A stretch of 64,000 nucleotides of DNA from contig NC_057791.1 of the NCBI RefSeq assembly GCF_014905175.1, positions 22,358,537-22,422,536 on the forward strand. Reading direction: 5' to 3'. Under the pieces are notes generated by a model. It saw only the letters and a program-made list of their open reading frames with translations, made no database searches and was not told the origin of the DNA. Source of the DNA: Aphidius gifuensis (Eukaryota > Arthropoda > Insecta > Hymenoptera > Braconidae). The translations under genes and the position numbers were made by a program. Below are positions 25,501-40,302 of this stretch, piece by piece. Within the stretch, counting starts at the first letter, position 1; the number at the start of each line of letters is the position of its first letter.

Positions 25501-28500
25501 TTTTAATCCTTATAATCTGTAATCCTCGTGTCCAAAGCCATGCCAAGGGAAGTAATTTCCAACAAGATCATTGTTGTCCAACGAGAAAATCTACCCCTAG
25601 CTTTAACAATTAATCATACAAAACACAGAAGCATATTCAATCATTTTCTTCCCTCTATTTTCCTCCACTATTGTTTACAATATTTTTCCTTTTTTTTTTT
25701 TATCTATTAAATTTACTTTTTTCATCCACCAAAAGACAATGCAAATCGTGGCACAATAAGCTCAGCTGGTTCGAGCTTGCAAAAGGCATGCTTTGTTTTC
25801 ATTTCATTCAATTTCTCTCGAAAAAAAATCATTTTCACAAGTAAAATAAATAATAAGAAAAAAGGGTTAACGATTTCATGAGATAACTCATTATCACTCA
25901 ACCCTTTATCACTTGTCTGTTTTTTTTTTTTTATCTTTTAAAATTTTTTTTCTCGTATTCACCCCAGTACAACACGCAATGTTCTCATAAGTATTCGTAT
26001 TTTACGAGCAAAATAAATTTGCGATCAGCTAAAGATATTCAAATTTATATCAAGTATATCGCAATGTTATATTTATTAGTTATTACCATGACTTATTTAC
26101 AAATCATTCTAATTTGTTGAAAAAAAAAATACAACAAAAATTTGTACAAGTATTTTTAATATCCAAGTTTTCATCGCTTTATTAATTTTTTCTTCCCCTC
26201 GAAATGAATAATCCAAATAGTATGACATGTATATCACTATTTTTTTTTTTTGAATCATTAATATTCTTTTGAGCTTTTAATATTTTAGATCAATACGTAA
26301 CAAGGCTTTTTTTTTTTTCATTGTTAATTTGAACCCTCCGAAATGTTTAATCTTGATGACCTTAAATCCAACCCGCACTGCGAAGAATGATAACCTTTGA
26401 AGCTTTTCGTTGAAAATGGAAAAGGGTTTACTTTAATTTTGCTCTTTCATCCTGTGTTAATTAATACGATATATATATTTTTTTGAAAAAAGAAAATGAT
26501 CTTTTTATCTGCATTAATTCAGGCATCAGAAATAATTTTTTTTTCGATATTTTGTATTTTTTAATCCAAATTTATTATTAGTTTTATGAATTATTATAAT
26601 TTTTTTGAATAAATAAATTTTAGTTTGTCATATTTTTAAGCTTTCATTATTTAAATTAAATAGATTTAATTTTTTTTCAATTCAACGAAAAATAAACTTA
26701 AGATAATTGTAAAAAAAAAAAATTTATTTATCATATTTATTGTATATTTATTTTTAAAATATATCTGATGACCATGAGATTATTGGAATAAATAAAAATG
26801 AAAATAAATGAAATAAATAAATCAAAATAATAAATTAAGCAAAATATATAAATTAATTAGAAATATAAATAACGAATATATTAATAATTTGTCAAACTTA
26901 ATTAAATAATATAAATTACCAAGTTTTTACCAAGTGGTTAACTTTGAAATTTTACTTTTTGAATTGGCTTTCAAAACATGCAATATCACGTGTATATTTT
27001 CTATAAAATATACAGATAGAAACATATATAACCATGATCCTCGCAGAAATCAATATGTCGACTAGACGCCATCGCGACCTCATACCTTCATCAACTGTCA
27101 AAATATTATTCTCACCTTAGAAAAATAAAAAAAATCCATTGAATAATATAAACAATAATAAATAAAACAAAAAAAATTACCATAAATATGTCAATCTATT
27201 TCGTTGTTTTCCAAATAATATTTCAAAAATGAAAAAAAATATAAAATTCAGTAAATAAATCATCGATAATTCATTAATAATTAAACAACAAGTTTCAATT
27301 AATTAACTGAAAATCTTAATATTGATTACAAATTTAATAAAAATATTAAATATTAGTTTCTTTATTTTTTTTTCATATAAAAAAATATATTCTTAAAATT
27401 AAAAAATTAAAATTAAATTTAATATGTTTTATGTATATTTATTATGTTTATTATTTTTGATTAATAGTCTGTTTGTATACAAAACACGTACACCTGACTT
27501 GAGATGGAAAGGTTACTTAGTGTAAGTTCAATTATTCTTGGTAAACGCGAAGACACAGTGGCTTTACAATGTCAGATACTCTCATCTTCACTCTCGAGTC
27601 AAGTTTATTTATGCGTTTAGGCATTTAAAGTGCATCAGTGCATGCAATTTTAATTATGTTATTAAACAAACATAATACACAAAATATATTAATAATTATT
27701 ATTATTAATTTTAAATATAAAAAATAGTTGTTAATAATTTTATATAAATTAATATTTTATTTTTCGTTGGAAATAATTTTTAAAAATTAATAAATGAATA
27801 AATAAATAAATTCAAATAAATATAATAAATAAGGGTGTCAGGGTTTGTGTTGTTGTTGTTGTTGTCGTTATTGATATATCATTGTACAGTAAAGTCCCTA
27901 ATTTACGTGCTTGTTAAGACACTCATTGAATCGAGTGAATCGCTTAATTCAGAAGGCATATATAAACGTGGCATTCCACTGACGAATTAACTAATTAATT
28001 GACCACACTTGATTTACCACACATTCAATTAATAATACAATTATATAATCAAAATTCATTAAATAATTATCATTAATAATCTGTAAATAATAAAAAAGCA
28101 TTATTGTTTTTTATCGATTAAATTTGATCATTTCAAAGACAAAAGAAAAGACAAGTATTTTTATTATAGAAAAAGGTTAAATTCTTCATATAAATTAACT
28201 AGAGTTGAAATAAAATACCCGACACTTTGAAAAAGTTATATATGTTTGAAAAAAAATAAATAAATTTAATGACTATATAGCATGAAAGAAGAAAAAAAAA
28301 AATTAATTTTGTATGTCACCTTAAATATTGTATAAAATTTTATTTTTGAACTTGAATAAATTTACTTTTCCTCTAATTAACAAGATTATTAAGTCTAGAA
28401 AAAAAAAAAATATATACATGCAAGATAACATAAAAAAAAAAAAAATTTAAATTGATGATGATTAATTTGTTTTTTTGATTGTAACAAGTAAAGTTGTTGA

Positions 28501-29820
28501 TAATTGTATTTTCCGTGTGAACAAAACACATTTAAATATGTGGCTGACCTCGAAATGTAATCTGACAATTTGAAATTGTTTAAATGGCATGCAACGGCCC
28601 AGGTAGTCTTGTGAAATTCTGTGTTATGCACTTGGCACGCAAACAAAGTAAAGGGTAAATGTGATTGAGAGAGAGATGATGATGATTCCAACCAAGATGA
28701 TTTTGAAAATTGAAGGGGATGATGAGTTGAATTAGATACAGATAAATCTAAAGTGTTTAACATGTACAACTGTATAGTAATATATTCATGGATAAAACAT
28801 AAATGATATATGTCTAGATATGATACAACTTGTCAGCTACTCATGCGCCAGTTGGTATCGGCTGAGACTCGAATTTCCTTGACTGTTGAACAAACACCTA
28901 TTTCATGTCTATTCTCCGCAATGACCTCGTATTGTCACGCTCATATTTCCCTTCAGAATTTTTTTTATTTTTAATCTATAATTTTTTATATATAGTACAC
29001 TTTTTATGCTCAACTTTTATATTACATTTTTTGATTAACCTTTCTTTATACTATGAAAAATTTTAACGTAAATTTATAAAAATTATTTATTAAAAATATA
29101 CATGAAAATTTATACCAAAACAGTGTCAAATTTAACATGGTACAAAAATAAATATTAATTTGATACTATATTCAAAAACTTTGTATTTTAAAACATCTGT
29201 TTTTTTTTTTTTTTTTTTTAATTCTTGGCTTACCAGTGAATTGAAGAAAGAATGATTTATGATTTTTTATTTATTTATATGTGTATATATTTTTGAAATA
29301 AAGTTAGATATAAAGTTGAACGAGCTGTTTGAGAATGTGAATAAATTACAAGCCAGATTGTAAATAAATCGAACTGTTAAAGTAGAAAAAAAAATAATAA
29401 ATAATATTTCAAGTGATGATGATAAACTGCTAATGAAGGTAAAAATATTTTCTTTCTTGTTTTTCTTTGTTAATTTATTTTATAAACATTTAAAGAAAAA
29501 AATAAAATATTTTATTGAATATATTAAAATATTATGACACTTTTAAATTTGTTTTTATAGTATTATTTTTTTATGATTTTAAAGAAACACAGAGTAGTTA
29601 TTTTGATATTTTTTTATGTTATTTTTTTAAGTTTTTTTATCACTGCCTGAAATTTTGTGGTTGTGCATTAACCTGTTTGAATATTATGCTGTATTTTTGA
29701 TGTCAATGTGTGTGTATTTGTTTGTTATAATCTTTGTGACAAAGTAGATTATGGTTTTGATACGAGGGTTAAGTCTTCTTGTATATTATGTTTTGAAAAA
29801 ATATTACGTTACGTCACATG
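19543..29820. other. Intergenic region between CFAP58 and 5-HT7
   Basis: About 10 kb of AT-rich DNA. A candidate CFAP58 poly-A signal (AATAAA) lies at 19563-19568, 21 nt after the stop. GC-elevated islets occur near 20790-20875, 22800-22995, 25480-25600, 27040-27110, 27530-27650 and 28500-28965. Simple repeats include a (TTG)n run near 27848-27865. The open frames here (for example 24348-24611 + and 28395-28769 -) have no recognised homology and no splice support. No RNA gene or transposon was recognised. Confidence 0.6.
27848..27865. repeat. (TTG)n microsatellite
   Basis: About six tandem TGT/TTG triplets in non-coding DNA between CFAP58 and 5-HT7. No function is indicated. Confidence 0.8.
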
Positions 29821-29846
29821 ATACGGAATTATTTTCCGGATATAAC

Positions 29847-29960
29847 TATAAAATTTTGGCGGCGCGGCGCTTGCGCTAAATGTTAAGTCCGGGTCAACGG
29901 CAAAGCACATCACTTCCCAGACTAGTCGCACAACCAACGTCAAAAAGTAACGACGTGTTG
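29847..29960 (+). promoter_or_regulatory. Candidate 5-HT7 promoter: TATA box plus GC-rich segment
   Basis: TATAAAAT at 29847-29854 is followed directly by GGCGGCGCGGCGC (29858-29870) and about 90 bp of CpG-rich sequence. This is the strongest GC peak between CFAP58 and the 5-HT7 coding exons. A start site near 29,875-29,885 would fit the TATA spacing. A good donor, ATG|GTAAGT, lies at 30663/30664 and could end a first non-coding exon. Assignment to 5-HT7 is by position and strand only; a separate non-coding transcript is possible. Confidence 0.4.
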
Positions 29961-30663
29961 TAATTTATACTACGAGAAAACACAATTTGTTAACTACAAT
30001 ATATTCTAAATAAAATTTAACACACCATAAATATAAAACTAATTTTTTTAATATTAAAAAAAAACAAAAATTTTATTTAAATAATTTACTTAATTACATC
30101 GTAATAATTTATTGTAAAAAAAAAAAAATTAAAGTTTTTTTATTAATTGTTAATTTATACATATTAAAAAATTAATAATTAAATATTATTGTTTTGTTAA
30201 AAGTGTTTAAAGTCAATTTAAATTAAAGTGAATTGTTTTTTTTTTTATTGAAAATTTAACAGTGAATTTTAATTGTACTTTTCGTTTGAAGTTGATTAAA
30301 TATAAACAATGATAAAATTTTTTTTCATGTTTGTATGATTATAGAGACAATTTGTGAATTTAAAAAAAATATAATTTTTTTGTTATTAGATATTGTAGAG
30401 AGAGTTATATATTGTACCACAAGTGGTATCTCTAATTAACGAATTTTCAGAGCTTATTGAATTTTATCCATGTGCTACACCTCCGGCTAATATAATATTA
30501 AACGTGATTTAAAAACTTTACTAGATGATACTGATAATTCAAAAATAAGTTAATTTAGTAAATTATTAATAATAAATAATAATCAAGTATAACAAGTAGC
30601 AAATAAAATTAAAAATAAAACATGAAAATTAATTTATCCATCAATTGATCTACAAGTTCAATG

Positions 30664-33600
30664 GTAAGTAATAAAATCATTAAATAAATATATTAATAAT
30701 ACTGTAAATTATTCATCAACTTTTAACACCATACTTTTATTTAATGAAAGAAAAAATTTTCTCTCAATACATCCAATTACTCATGAATGAAAGCTAAAAC
30801 TAACTGAGAAAACATTTTATTTTTTTTCATTTTTTATATATAAAAATTAAAAAGTTTAAACAATCATTATTTATTTATATTAAAAGTTTATAAATAATTG
30901 ATTAATTATAAATAAATAAAAATAAATTAATGTTAAATTGATTATTATCTTTTTCTTTTTTTTTTTAATTATATAATCATGTAAAATATTGAATAATTTT
31001 CGTTTGAAAATTAGGGCATTATTGCAAGAAGATAATGTGAGATTGGAGATGATTTATGGTTTTAAAATGAGTGTAATATTAACTGGCAAGTGAAATATTC
31101 AAATGGCCAATATTGAAGAGCCCCTTATTACATATCGTTTTGTTTGACAAGAAAAAACAGAGCTCAAAAAATTGACCTGAACTTTGTCTATAATTACCAT
31201 GAAATGTAAATTTTTCTGTTCAAATTTTAGAATTTAATTTCAACAAAATTAAAGGCAAAAAAATATTATGTTTTGTTGTTTTTATTTTTTTTCTTTTTCA
31301 ACAAATTAGGGTATACAGGAAAATTTGAATAAGCAATTAATTATTCGGAACATTTAACATGACGAAACAAGTATATAAATTTCAAAAAATTAAATTACAT
31401 TGTAATGAGTCTGAGAGGTAAAATAAATTACTCTAAATGTAAATAAAAATAAATTTAAAAACTAAACTTTTATATACAAGTTTTTTGTATATATATTTAT
31501 ATATATTTTGTTTATTTTTTAATTTTTTTTTTTTCTCTGATGATTGTTTGAATTAACACCAAATTTACCAACAATTTTCCACGATAATTTTCAACAAATT
31601 GTTGTCGAAAACCAAGTACAAACTAAAACTTGAAAGCATGGTTAACCACCAAAGTAACTTTTAGAGAATAAAAAAAAAATATTTATTATTTTGTTTGAGT
31701 TTTGTTTTTAGAGTAAATTATGTGTAAAAATGTTTTTCAATTAATTTCCACATTTACTGTGTTGTTTAAGTAATTAAAAAAAAATAAATAATAAAATAAT
31801 GTTATTTAAAAATTAAATACACTTGAATTTATATGTTATTTAAAAATTTTTAAATAACAAATAATTTGTAATATAATATTGAAAATTAATATTCAATATT
31901 TTGTATTTTCATTATTTTGTTTTTAAATACGAATGCAGTGTTATTGTATTTTTCAACGTTTCAAGTTGGATTAAACAAGCTATAATCACATATGAGGATA
32001 GTATATTGTTATTCGAAAAAAATTCACTTGATAATTTTTAGTTTATCTATATTTAAATTATAAATAAAGCATTTAAAAAAAAAAAAGAAAATTACTCTTT
32101 TTATGAAAATTGTTTGATCTTTTCTTTATAATTTTATTTGACACTTTGATTATAAATTGTAAACCTTTTTTTTTTATCAATTTGTTAAATAAAAAATGCA
32201 ATTGATTTTATAATTTTGTGGTTTTTTAATTTTCTAAATGGAGTTATTCTTTAAAAAAAAAAACTACTGTTTTTATATAGAAATGTTCATGAATTATTTT
32301 TTTTATAAAATGATAAATTTCAGGGTTATAATTTAATTATTAAATAAAAAATTAGACACAGTTTTTTTCAATTATAATCTACAATTGTAAAATTTAATAA
32401 AAAAAAAAATTATATATATATACATTTTTTATCATTCAAAACGAATGAATAAAATGATCTTTTTTTTGCTAAAGAAGATTTTTTTCTCATCAAGATTCTA
32501 CAAGCCTGAGTTTAAAAAAAATTTTATTTAATTTAAAAAAATAATTACTATTATTTCAGTACAATATATAAAGCTATGAAAGAGAGTTGAATGAAAAAAA
32601 AATAAATTCAAAAATATATGATATAAAGAGAGCATAATAAAATGTGAAAAAGGCAGTAAAGCAGTTTTCTAGATTTTGCGATTCATAAAAATACCTGGTA
32701 CTCAAAGAGAATAGAATAGAAAATTAAAAAAAAATTATATCTACATATTTCTTTTCAATTTAATAATAATTTTATATATAAAGAGTAAAAATAAATATGT
32801 ACAAGTTTTAAATAAACAAGTTTAAACGTTTGTGACTGAGTGGAAATGTAATTTACACTCGGAATAAAATAATATATATTTTCCTTCATTTAATTTATAT
32901 TTTTTTATAATTAAAATTATAATTTTCATGTTTTTTTATAATTTAAATTATAACTTTTATATTTTCTAATTGAAAAAGCATTTTTTTTCAAAAATAAATT
33001 TAGTGGAGTCATCAATAAATACTCAAACAATGATACGTCGACATTGAACAAAGTTTTTTTTTTGCGATACAATAAAATTATTTTACAAAAACTATCCAGA
33101 GATTAAATTTTTTTACTCTATTTTTCTTACTTCGAAACGGTAATCCCAACGAAAAAATATCTAGTACGTGCTTTGAACAAAAATTTAAGAATAGATGATA
33201 CAAGTTATCGGTTTTTATTGGATTACTAAAATCTCAAACAAAGTATATAAAAAATAAACAAATTATTATCAGCTTCACATTGACAAAATGATAATACAAA
33301 TATTAAATATTATTTTTATTTTAAAACAATAATAAACCTGTCAGTAAAATAAATTTAAAAAAATAAAATTTTACAACTTAAATACAAAAAAAATATTGTA
33401 GAATGATTACTTAAAATTATTATAATCCTACAAAATAAAAAAGAATTTATATAAGTGAGAAAGTTTATTTCTTTTTGATGATAAAATATTTATGATGATA
33501 ATAAATTTTTTTCTTCTGTAAAAAACACATAACAACTTTTATCTAATAATAGAAAGAAATAAATATTTTTTACAAGAAATAAAGTTTACTTATTTTTATC

Positions 33601-36600
33601 GAGATATACCTGAATTATTTAACAATGAACTTGGAAAAAAGTTACATTGCAAGTTGAATATAACACCGAAGGGCAAATATATAAACTTCATCTTACAAAA
33701 TTGTCTTCAAGCCAAGAGCTTTCTTTTCTTTTTAATATTTTTTACATGAAGTTTATAATATGCATCAAGTCTGCAATGCGGAATCTGCATAAATTGTAAT
33801 ATGTAAATAATTGTGTAAACAAAAAAACAAAAAAAAAACTGAAGACGTTTATTTCAACAAGTAATGCACAGTAGTTTTTTAAAAAAGAAATTATTAAAGT
33901 GTTAATAAAATAGGATATTTCTATGGTAAATTTTTTTGTGATTGAGTAAATGATAAATTGATGAGTTGATTGAATGATTGATTGATTGCCCACTGATAAA
34001 AACAATCTATTGTAATCTGTTGTGCACAATGAACTGGTGGCGAAAATTGAAGGGAGAATGACACACAAAGAAAAGAGAGTAAAAAAAAAAAACAATAAAA
34101 AAAATATATACATATATGTGAACGTGACAGAAAAGTCTGGATGAAATATTATACATGATACATAAATTGCTCAGATTGAAAATGGTCATTGTGTGATTTT
34201 TAATGTAAAAAAAAACATATTTATTTTATTATTTTTCTAACCAAGGAAAACATAATGATGATGAAATAATTTTAAAATAATTTTACATACATATGTATAA
34301 TATTTAAATGTTATTTATATATTTGAAAAAATAATAAAAAGATTAAGAAAATATGTATATATATTTTCGAAATATTTTGATGTTTTTTTTTTACGTGTAG
34401 AGTGGTTTTTAATTGGTGAACAAGTGAAAATGAATTTAGTGTTGAAATCGACCAGTTGGCTAGTCAACGAATAACCGAGAAACCATATACACCTATAAAA
34501 TTTTTTTATTTATTTAAATTTTTTTTTCCATACATCCGTTTGTTGCTCACATGAAAAAAATAATAAATCGATTTGATTTTTTAATTAACGCGTATTTGAA
34601 AATTTAATAAACTCAGTATTTAAATTTGAAAAATAAAAAAATTAATAAATAAATATAATTTAATTATTAATCAATAAAATAATAATTATAAATTTATATA
34701 ATAATAATAAGCAGAAAATTACTTGAAAATATTCTCGTAATTATTAATATTAATAACGATATAAATTAATTAGGTAATTATTAGAATTTTAGTGAGTCCT
34801 TGACATTTAATTCTCTTTTGATTTTCCAATGAACTTGAGTTAATATTAACTCAAAATATACATGCTAATATTAAAAATAAAAAAATAATAAAAACAAGCA
34901 GTTAACTATTTCTTTAGTAAATAAAATAAAAAAGTTAATAATAATTAAAAATTGTAATTGGCTAAAATAAAAATGAAATTATTATTTTTTTTAAAAAAGT
35001 AGTTTTTGTTTTTTAGAAAAACTGTAATTATTTTACGAAAGATAATATCGTAGGGATTTATAATAAGTAGACATTGTAAACTGATAAAATTGTCCTTGGT
35101 TGAACAGCACATTCGTATTTCTAGATTATTGGAAAACTATTATGACAAAAGGAAAACATTAGCTGCAAGTCGATTGTAAACCCCTTTGGGTATAAAACAC
35201 GAGGGTGTTCATGCTCTGTTTTTTTTTTGTCATGTTAGTTTTACAATATACGTGATTATAATCTAACCAGTAATCCAACAATTCCCAGTATAATTTCATC
35301 CATGTAAAAAATAACTTTCATAATAATAGAAATAAAAAAAATTTGACAAAAATAAAAATGAATAAAAAAAAATAAAATTTTATATTTAATTGAAAATTTT
35401 TATGGTTGTATAGCACTGTAATTTTCTCTCATTTCCATCAGCAAAACTCACGAGATTATAAATAATCAAATTAAAGTAAAAAATTTTTATTAAAAAAAGT
35501 ATAATTGAAAAAATAATTAAAAAAGTCTTTTAATATTGATGATACTTTTTTTTTTCAAATCGAATTATTTATTTTTTCATCAACTGAGAAAATATATAGT
35601 TAGTTTTTAAAAAAAAAAATACCAACGAGATATGTAGTTTATGTTAATAAAAAAAATTGTTTTTCTTGATGAGAAGTTTGAACAGCTGATTCACCAAAAA
35701 CGAGTGCTCAAATGAATCAAATAATGATTGTCCTCTGTTTCACATTGCCCACTCTTTATATTCTCCCCTTTATTTATATACATTTATTCTATCATATTAT
35801 ATTTTTTTTTATATATTTTTTCTTATCTCACAGTCGACAATTTGTCAGTGATTTTTTTTTATTTTATTTATTTTCATTGAATGTAAGCCTTGTCTGTCAG
35901 CGTGAGTGTGAACAAGTGATTAAAATAAATTCAAGATAGTAAATTTAAAGAAGCAAATTTAAATCAATAAAATAGTGAATTGTTTTTGTTAAAAAAAAAA
36001 ACAATTAAATTAATTAATTACGTAATTGAAAAAAAAAATATTTAAAATAGATTTATTTGCCATATATTTTTAATAAATTTTTGAGTGAATAGATTAGTTA
36101 TTAATTATTTTTAAATAATTGAATTTGTTGGATATACTGATTTGATAATCTACAAACATGTGTTGGGTATTAATGACAACACATGCTAGTATATAATAGA
36201 AAATAATAATGAGATTATTGATATGATGGTTTACATGAAAATTAAATGATAGTTATAAATTTATCATTGAAATATTTTACGTTAATTACATAATACGAAA
36301 TTGTCTGTTGTAATTAATTGAAAATGCTTCATTTGCTTGGATAATTTTTATTAAAAAATTCACGTTGTTATTAATTATCAACGGAAATTAAATCAAGCAA
36401 CATGACCAAGACAAATAAACAAGGCCAATAACAACAATATTAAAATATACACAAACTGTAATAATAATAGGCTTAATTAATTTTAAATTAAAGATTAAAA
36501 ACTAGTAGTATTTCCGTTTTTTATTTGATATTTTTTCCGGGAAAAAATGAGAAAATTTAATTACATTATCATAAAAAGTAATTAAGCCAACAGCTTGATT

Positions 36601-39600
36601 ATTAACATATAAAGTTTTTTTTTTTTACTCTTTTCCTTTTACTTAATAATAATTTTATTATTAGAAAGAAAAAAAAATTTATTTTCTTTTTTTATTCTTC
36701 TTTTTATTTGTAAAAAATACTCAAATTTTTTAAATTAAAAAATAATATTTTATGATAATAATTTTAATATGGTTTGAGACACTTGTGATAACCAAACACC
36801 TGTGCCAACTATTATTATTATATTTTTTTTTTAATATTTAAATCTATATATAAAATTAAATTTACAAAGTTAATTTATTTATATTGTGATTCATGATATA
36901 TATTTTTAAGTTAATTATTTTTAAATTTAATATCAAGGTTATTTTGATAAATATATTTGTCGATTGATTGACCTAAATACCTTGTTATGATAAATCAATA
37001 AACTATAAAAATTTATATTATCAACAATGAGGAAAATATTTGATAATAAATTGATTTTTTTGAGGTACATATTTATTTGATTTAAAAGCGTCATTGAGTC
37101 TCATCGTTTACTGGACCAGAAAATATGTGTATAATATTTAAATTGAGTTATTTTGAATGAGAAGTTTTAAAAAAATAATAGAGGGATTTTTTAAAGCTCA
37201 GCCAGTTTTAATATCGACAACTATTAATTCGTCACTTGAGCTATTATATAAAGATTTTAAAAAGAAAAAAATATCCAATGTTATACTACTATTAAAGTTT
37301 TGTATTTTTATCAGACTTTTTTTAAACATTGAATGTGTCAAAATGGATAAAAAAAAGTTATCGTTTTTTTATATATTTTTCTTTTTTTATGCAGGAAATA
37401 TATTGGAAATAAAAAAGCTGAATATTATATAAACTTTTTGTTAAGTTGGAAAATTAATGTTCGCTTGGTTTTGTATTAAATTTACTTGCCAATAAATTTT
37501 TGAAAATAAAAATTATTAGCTTGTTTATTATTTAGAGTTAATAAATTATATTATGAAATTTACTGTTTTTCATTTTAATTGTAATGGTGATTTAAAAATT
37601 AGCTAGTAAATTTATTGAGTTTCTTATCGCCGAAATGATAAAGAAATTACTTGGATTTATTGGGTTGAGATAGTACTTTAATTAGGCCTCAAAAGTTAGA
37701 TAATAAAAAAATATTTTTAAAAATAAATTGGAAATGAAATGAGTAAATTTTTAATTTGTTTTTTTTTTTATTTATAAAACCAAGTATTTTTAATTTTTCA
37801 TCGACCTTTTGATGACGTCTGATTAGGTATCAATTTTTCTACTCTTTAGTCGAAAAATTTACCAGAATTTTTCGTCTTATAAATGTCACAGTTGAAACTC
37901 CGTTGACCTTATTACAAAATAAATAAATCCAAAAAACACGGAAAAATTTTATCCTACATTTACAGTCAAAACTATTTAGAAAAATAAACAACTTGAATAA
38001 TAAAATTCAAACTTTAAAAGTTCACAAATAAACATATTGAAATATATATTTTTCTATTAACAAATAAATCTTAAATTACATCTATATATTTTTTACTTTT
38101 TTCAATAAATAAATTTTTATCGAGACCAGTTAAAATTGTCGATAAAAAAAATAATAAATTCACAATATCTTGAGGAAAAAAAAAAACACTTTCAAACCTT
38201 TTAAATAAATTAAAATGCGTATTGAAAAAATGCATTTTTTTTCTCATTTAAATTCAATTATATCATTGATTAAATAAGTATGCTAATTTTCACCGCAATT
38301 AACACAAAATCACGTGTTGATTGCGAAAAAAAAAAAGGTTAAAAACAAAAATAAATAAACTATCATTTACCTGGTTAAAATTAAAAATGCCATTATGGAA
38401 ATTTGAAAACACCAATACAATATAAATTGTACATAATATTTAAATTAATTAAATCAAAATAAACACTAATATTTAATTAAATTAAAAAAACAAAATAATT
38501 TTAATAAATAATTAAATGTTGATATTGAAATTGTTATGAAAATAAATTATCAAATATATTAACGTGTGTTTGATATATTAAATGATTCGTTGCACTTTTC
38601 GAATGAATTCAATTTTATTATTAAAATTTATAAACCATATATGTCGCTGGTGAATTGTATCATCATTGTAAGCATCAGTGGTTTGTCAAATACTTTTCAT
38701 ATTATAATGAACACAGTGTTTGTAATATAATACAATTTTTCAACCGATAAATTAAATTTCCATACCAGAAAATAACAAGACTGCAGTTGTTTTGCATTAT
38801 CGATTAAATGAAAATCATTAAATATTAAATTTAATATTCAAGTATAATAGTAATTAAAAATAATAGTAATTAATAGTAATAATGATTTTTTCATTTTGTA
38901 TTTTATGTATTATTTAAGGGGAAGAACTACTTGAATTATATTTTAACTTTTTTTTTATTTAAATATATAAATATTAAATAACACGTCAATCAAAAAAACT
39001 TGAGATTTTTTTTTTAAATGAAACCAACTATAAGAATTTCATGACAGGTGGTTGGCACTAGGATTTAACTTAAATCCCCTTAATTTAAAAACTTTATCCT
39101 CAAAATATTTTATTTTTTTATGCATGATATATCTATGTGCTTTTTTTTTTTAATGTTTGATAACTTACTGCAGGTATTAAGATGTTTTAAAGTTGAAAAT
39201 TGTGAATGATACGAGTCGTATTTTAAACAACAAAATACATGGTAATAATTAGGGATGATTTTTATAGAGAGATTACACTGCAAATCAAATTTAATGAATG
39301 ACATAAACCCGGTATTAATTTTTTTTGTAAAATAAAAATGAGTCGTTTATTATGGTTTGAATTTTTCGATTGAAAATATGAGCTCATGTAAATATTGATT
39401 GTAAAAATAATAATAGAAAAAAAAAAAATTCAATCCGACTATTATTCTATGAATAAATACCTCGAGTCAAAATTTAAATAAAAATAAAAATAAAAGGGTA
39501 AAAAAAAAAACAGGATGTCATGGAATAATTTACAGAAATTCCAGATCAGGTTAAAATAATGAACGATTTTATTTTTTAAATTGTTTTTTGTTTTAAATCT

Positions 39601-40211
39601 ATCAAGTACATAGTCAAAAATTCTATCGACAATGAGTTGTACAAATTTATGTAACGCATGAATAAATGTAAATATAAAATAATAAAAAATTGTATTTACA
39701 TTGCCAACATACACATCAAATACAAATTCAAAAAGTTTTACAAGTTGGTTTTTTGTACCAGCCAAGTTTATTATTTTATTTATTTTTTCCATGTCAAACA
39801 ATGACAAATGAATGCAGAAAAAAATTGAATAAAAACTTGCAATACTTTTAAATAATCAAGCTTCTTTTTGTTTTTTTCATATTGAAATTGAATATTTGAC
39901 TTTTTAAGGTTTAAAAATAAAAATACATAATAAATAACAGAGTTGAGTTTTATAAACTTGAAGACAGTAGTTTACTGGATGAAAAATAATAATAAATTTA
40001 AAGAAACAAGTGAAGTTTGAGATAATAATAAAACTCATTGAAATTTGTATAAAATTTAAAATTCATTAAAATAAAAAATACGAGTACTTTAGTTTTAAAA
40101 ATAATAAAATACCACAAAATTGTAAAAGTACTTCAAAAAAATAATATTACAATTTATTTTTCAATTTCTACTCTGAAGGGAATTAATATTTTCAACTTTT
40201 AATTTTTACAG
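30664..40211 (+). other. AT-rich upstream intron or spacer of 5-HT7
   Basis: If transcription starts near 29.88 kb this is the first intron; otherwise it is intergenic. It is AT-rich with many homopolymers. An isolated TATAAAA sits at 35191-35197 in a locally GC-elevated setting (about 35,160-35,220). TTGA-type simple repeats occur near 33,965-33,990. No coding exon was recognised on either strand. Confidence 0.5.
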
Positions 40212-40302
40212 AAAAATGGACGGATTTTTCACTGAAAAAGATGAGCCAAGTATATTCAAAAATAACCAAAAAATTACAAAAAAAATCCAGAGGATTAAAG
40301 TG
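40212..40302 (+). other. Upstream exon of 5-HT7 with a spliced uORF
   Basis: A 91-nt segment bounded by a textbook acceptor (pyrimidine-rich tract, TTTTTACAG) and donor (GTG|GTAAGT). It carries an ATG in strong context (AAAAATGG at 40216), and the frame stays open to the donor (29 codons). Splicing to the leader part of the next exon (acceptor at 41337) extends the frame 11 codons to TGA at 41371-41373. The result is a 40-residue, Lys-rich upstream peptide that ends well before the receptor ATG. I interpret it as a 5' UTR exon of 5-HT7. The exon is predicted from splice signals only, and translation is unproven. Confidence 0.5.

Noticed and set aside
25759..25777. tRNA D-arm-like sequence (AGCTCAGCTGGTTCGAGCT)
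   Set aside because: No acceptor stem, anticodon arm or TPsiC arm with GGTTCGA can be fitted around it, so it is a chance match.
33742..34113. 123-codon minus-strand open frame
   Set aside because: Composition is typical of a frame read from poly-A/T runs (Phe, Ile, Leu, Tyr); no domain or signal beyond hydrophobic bias.
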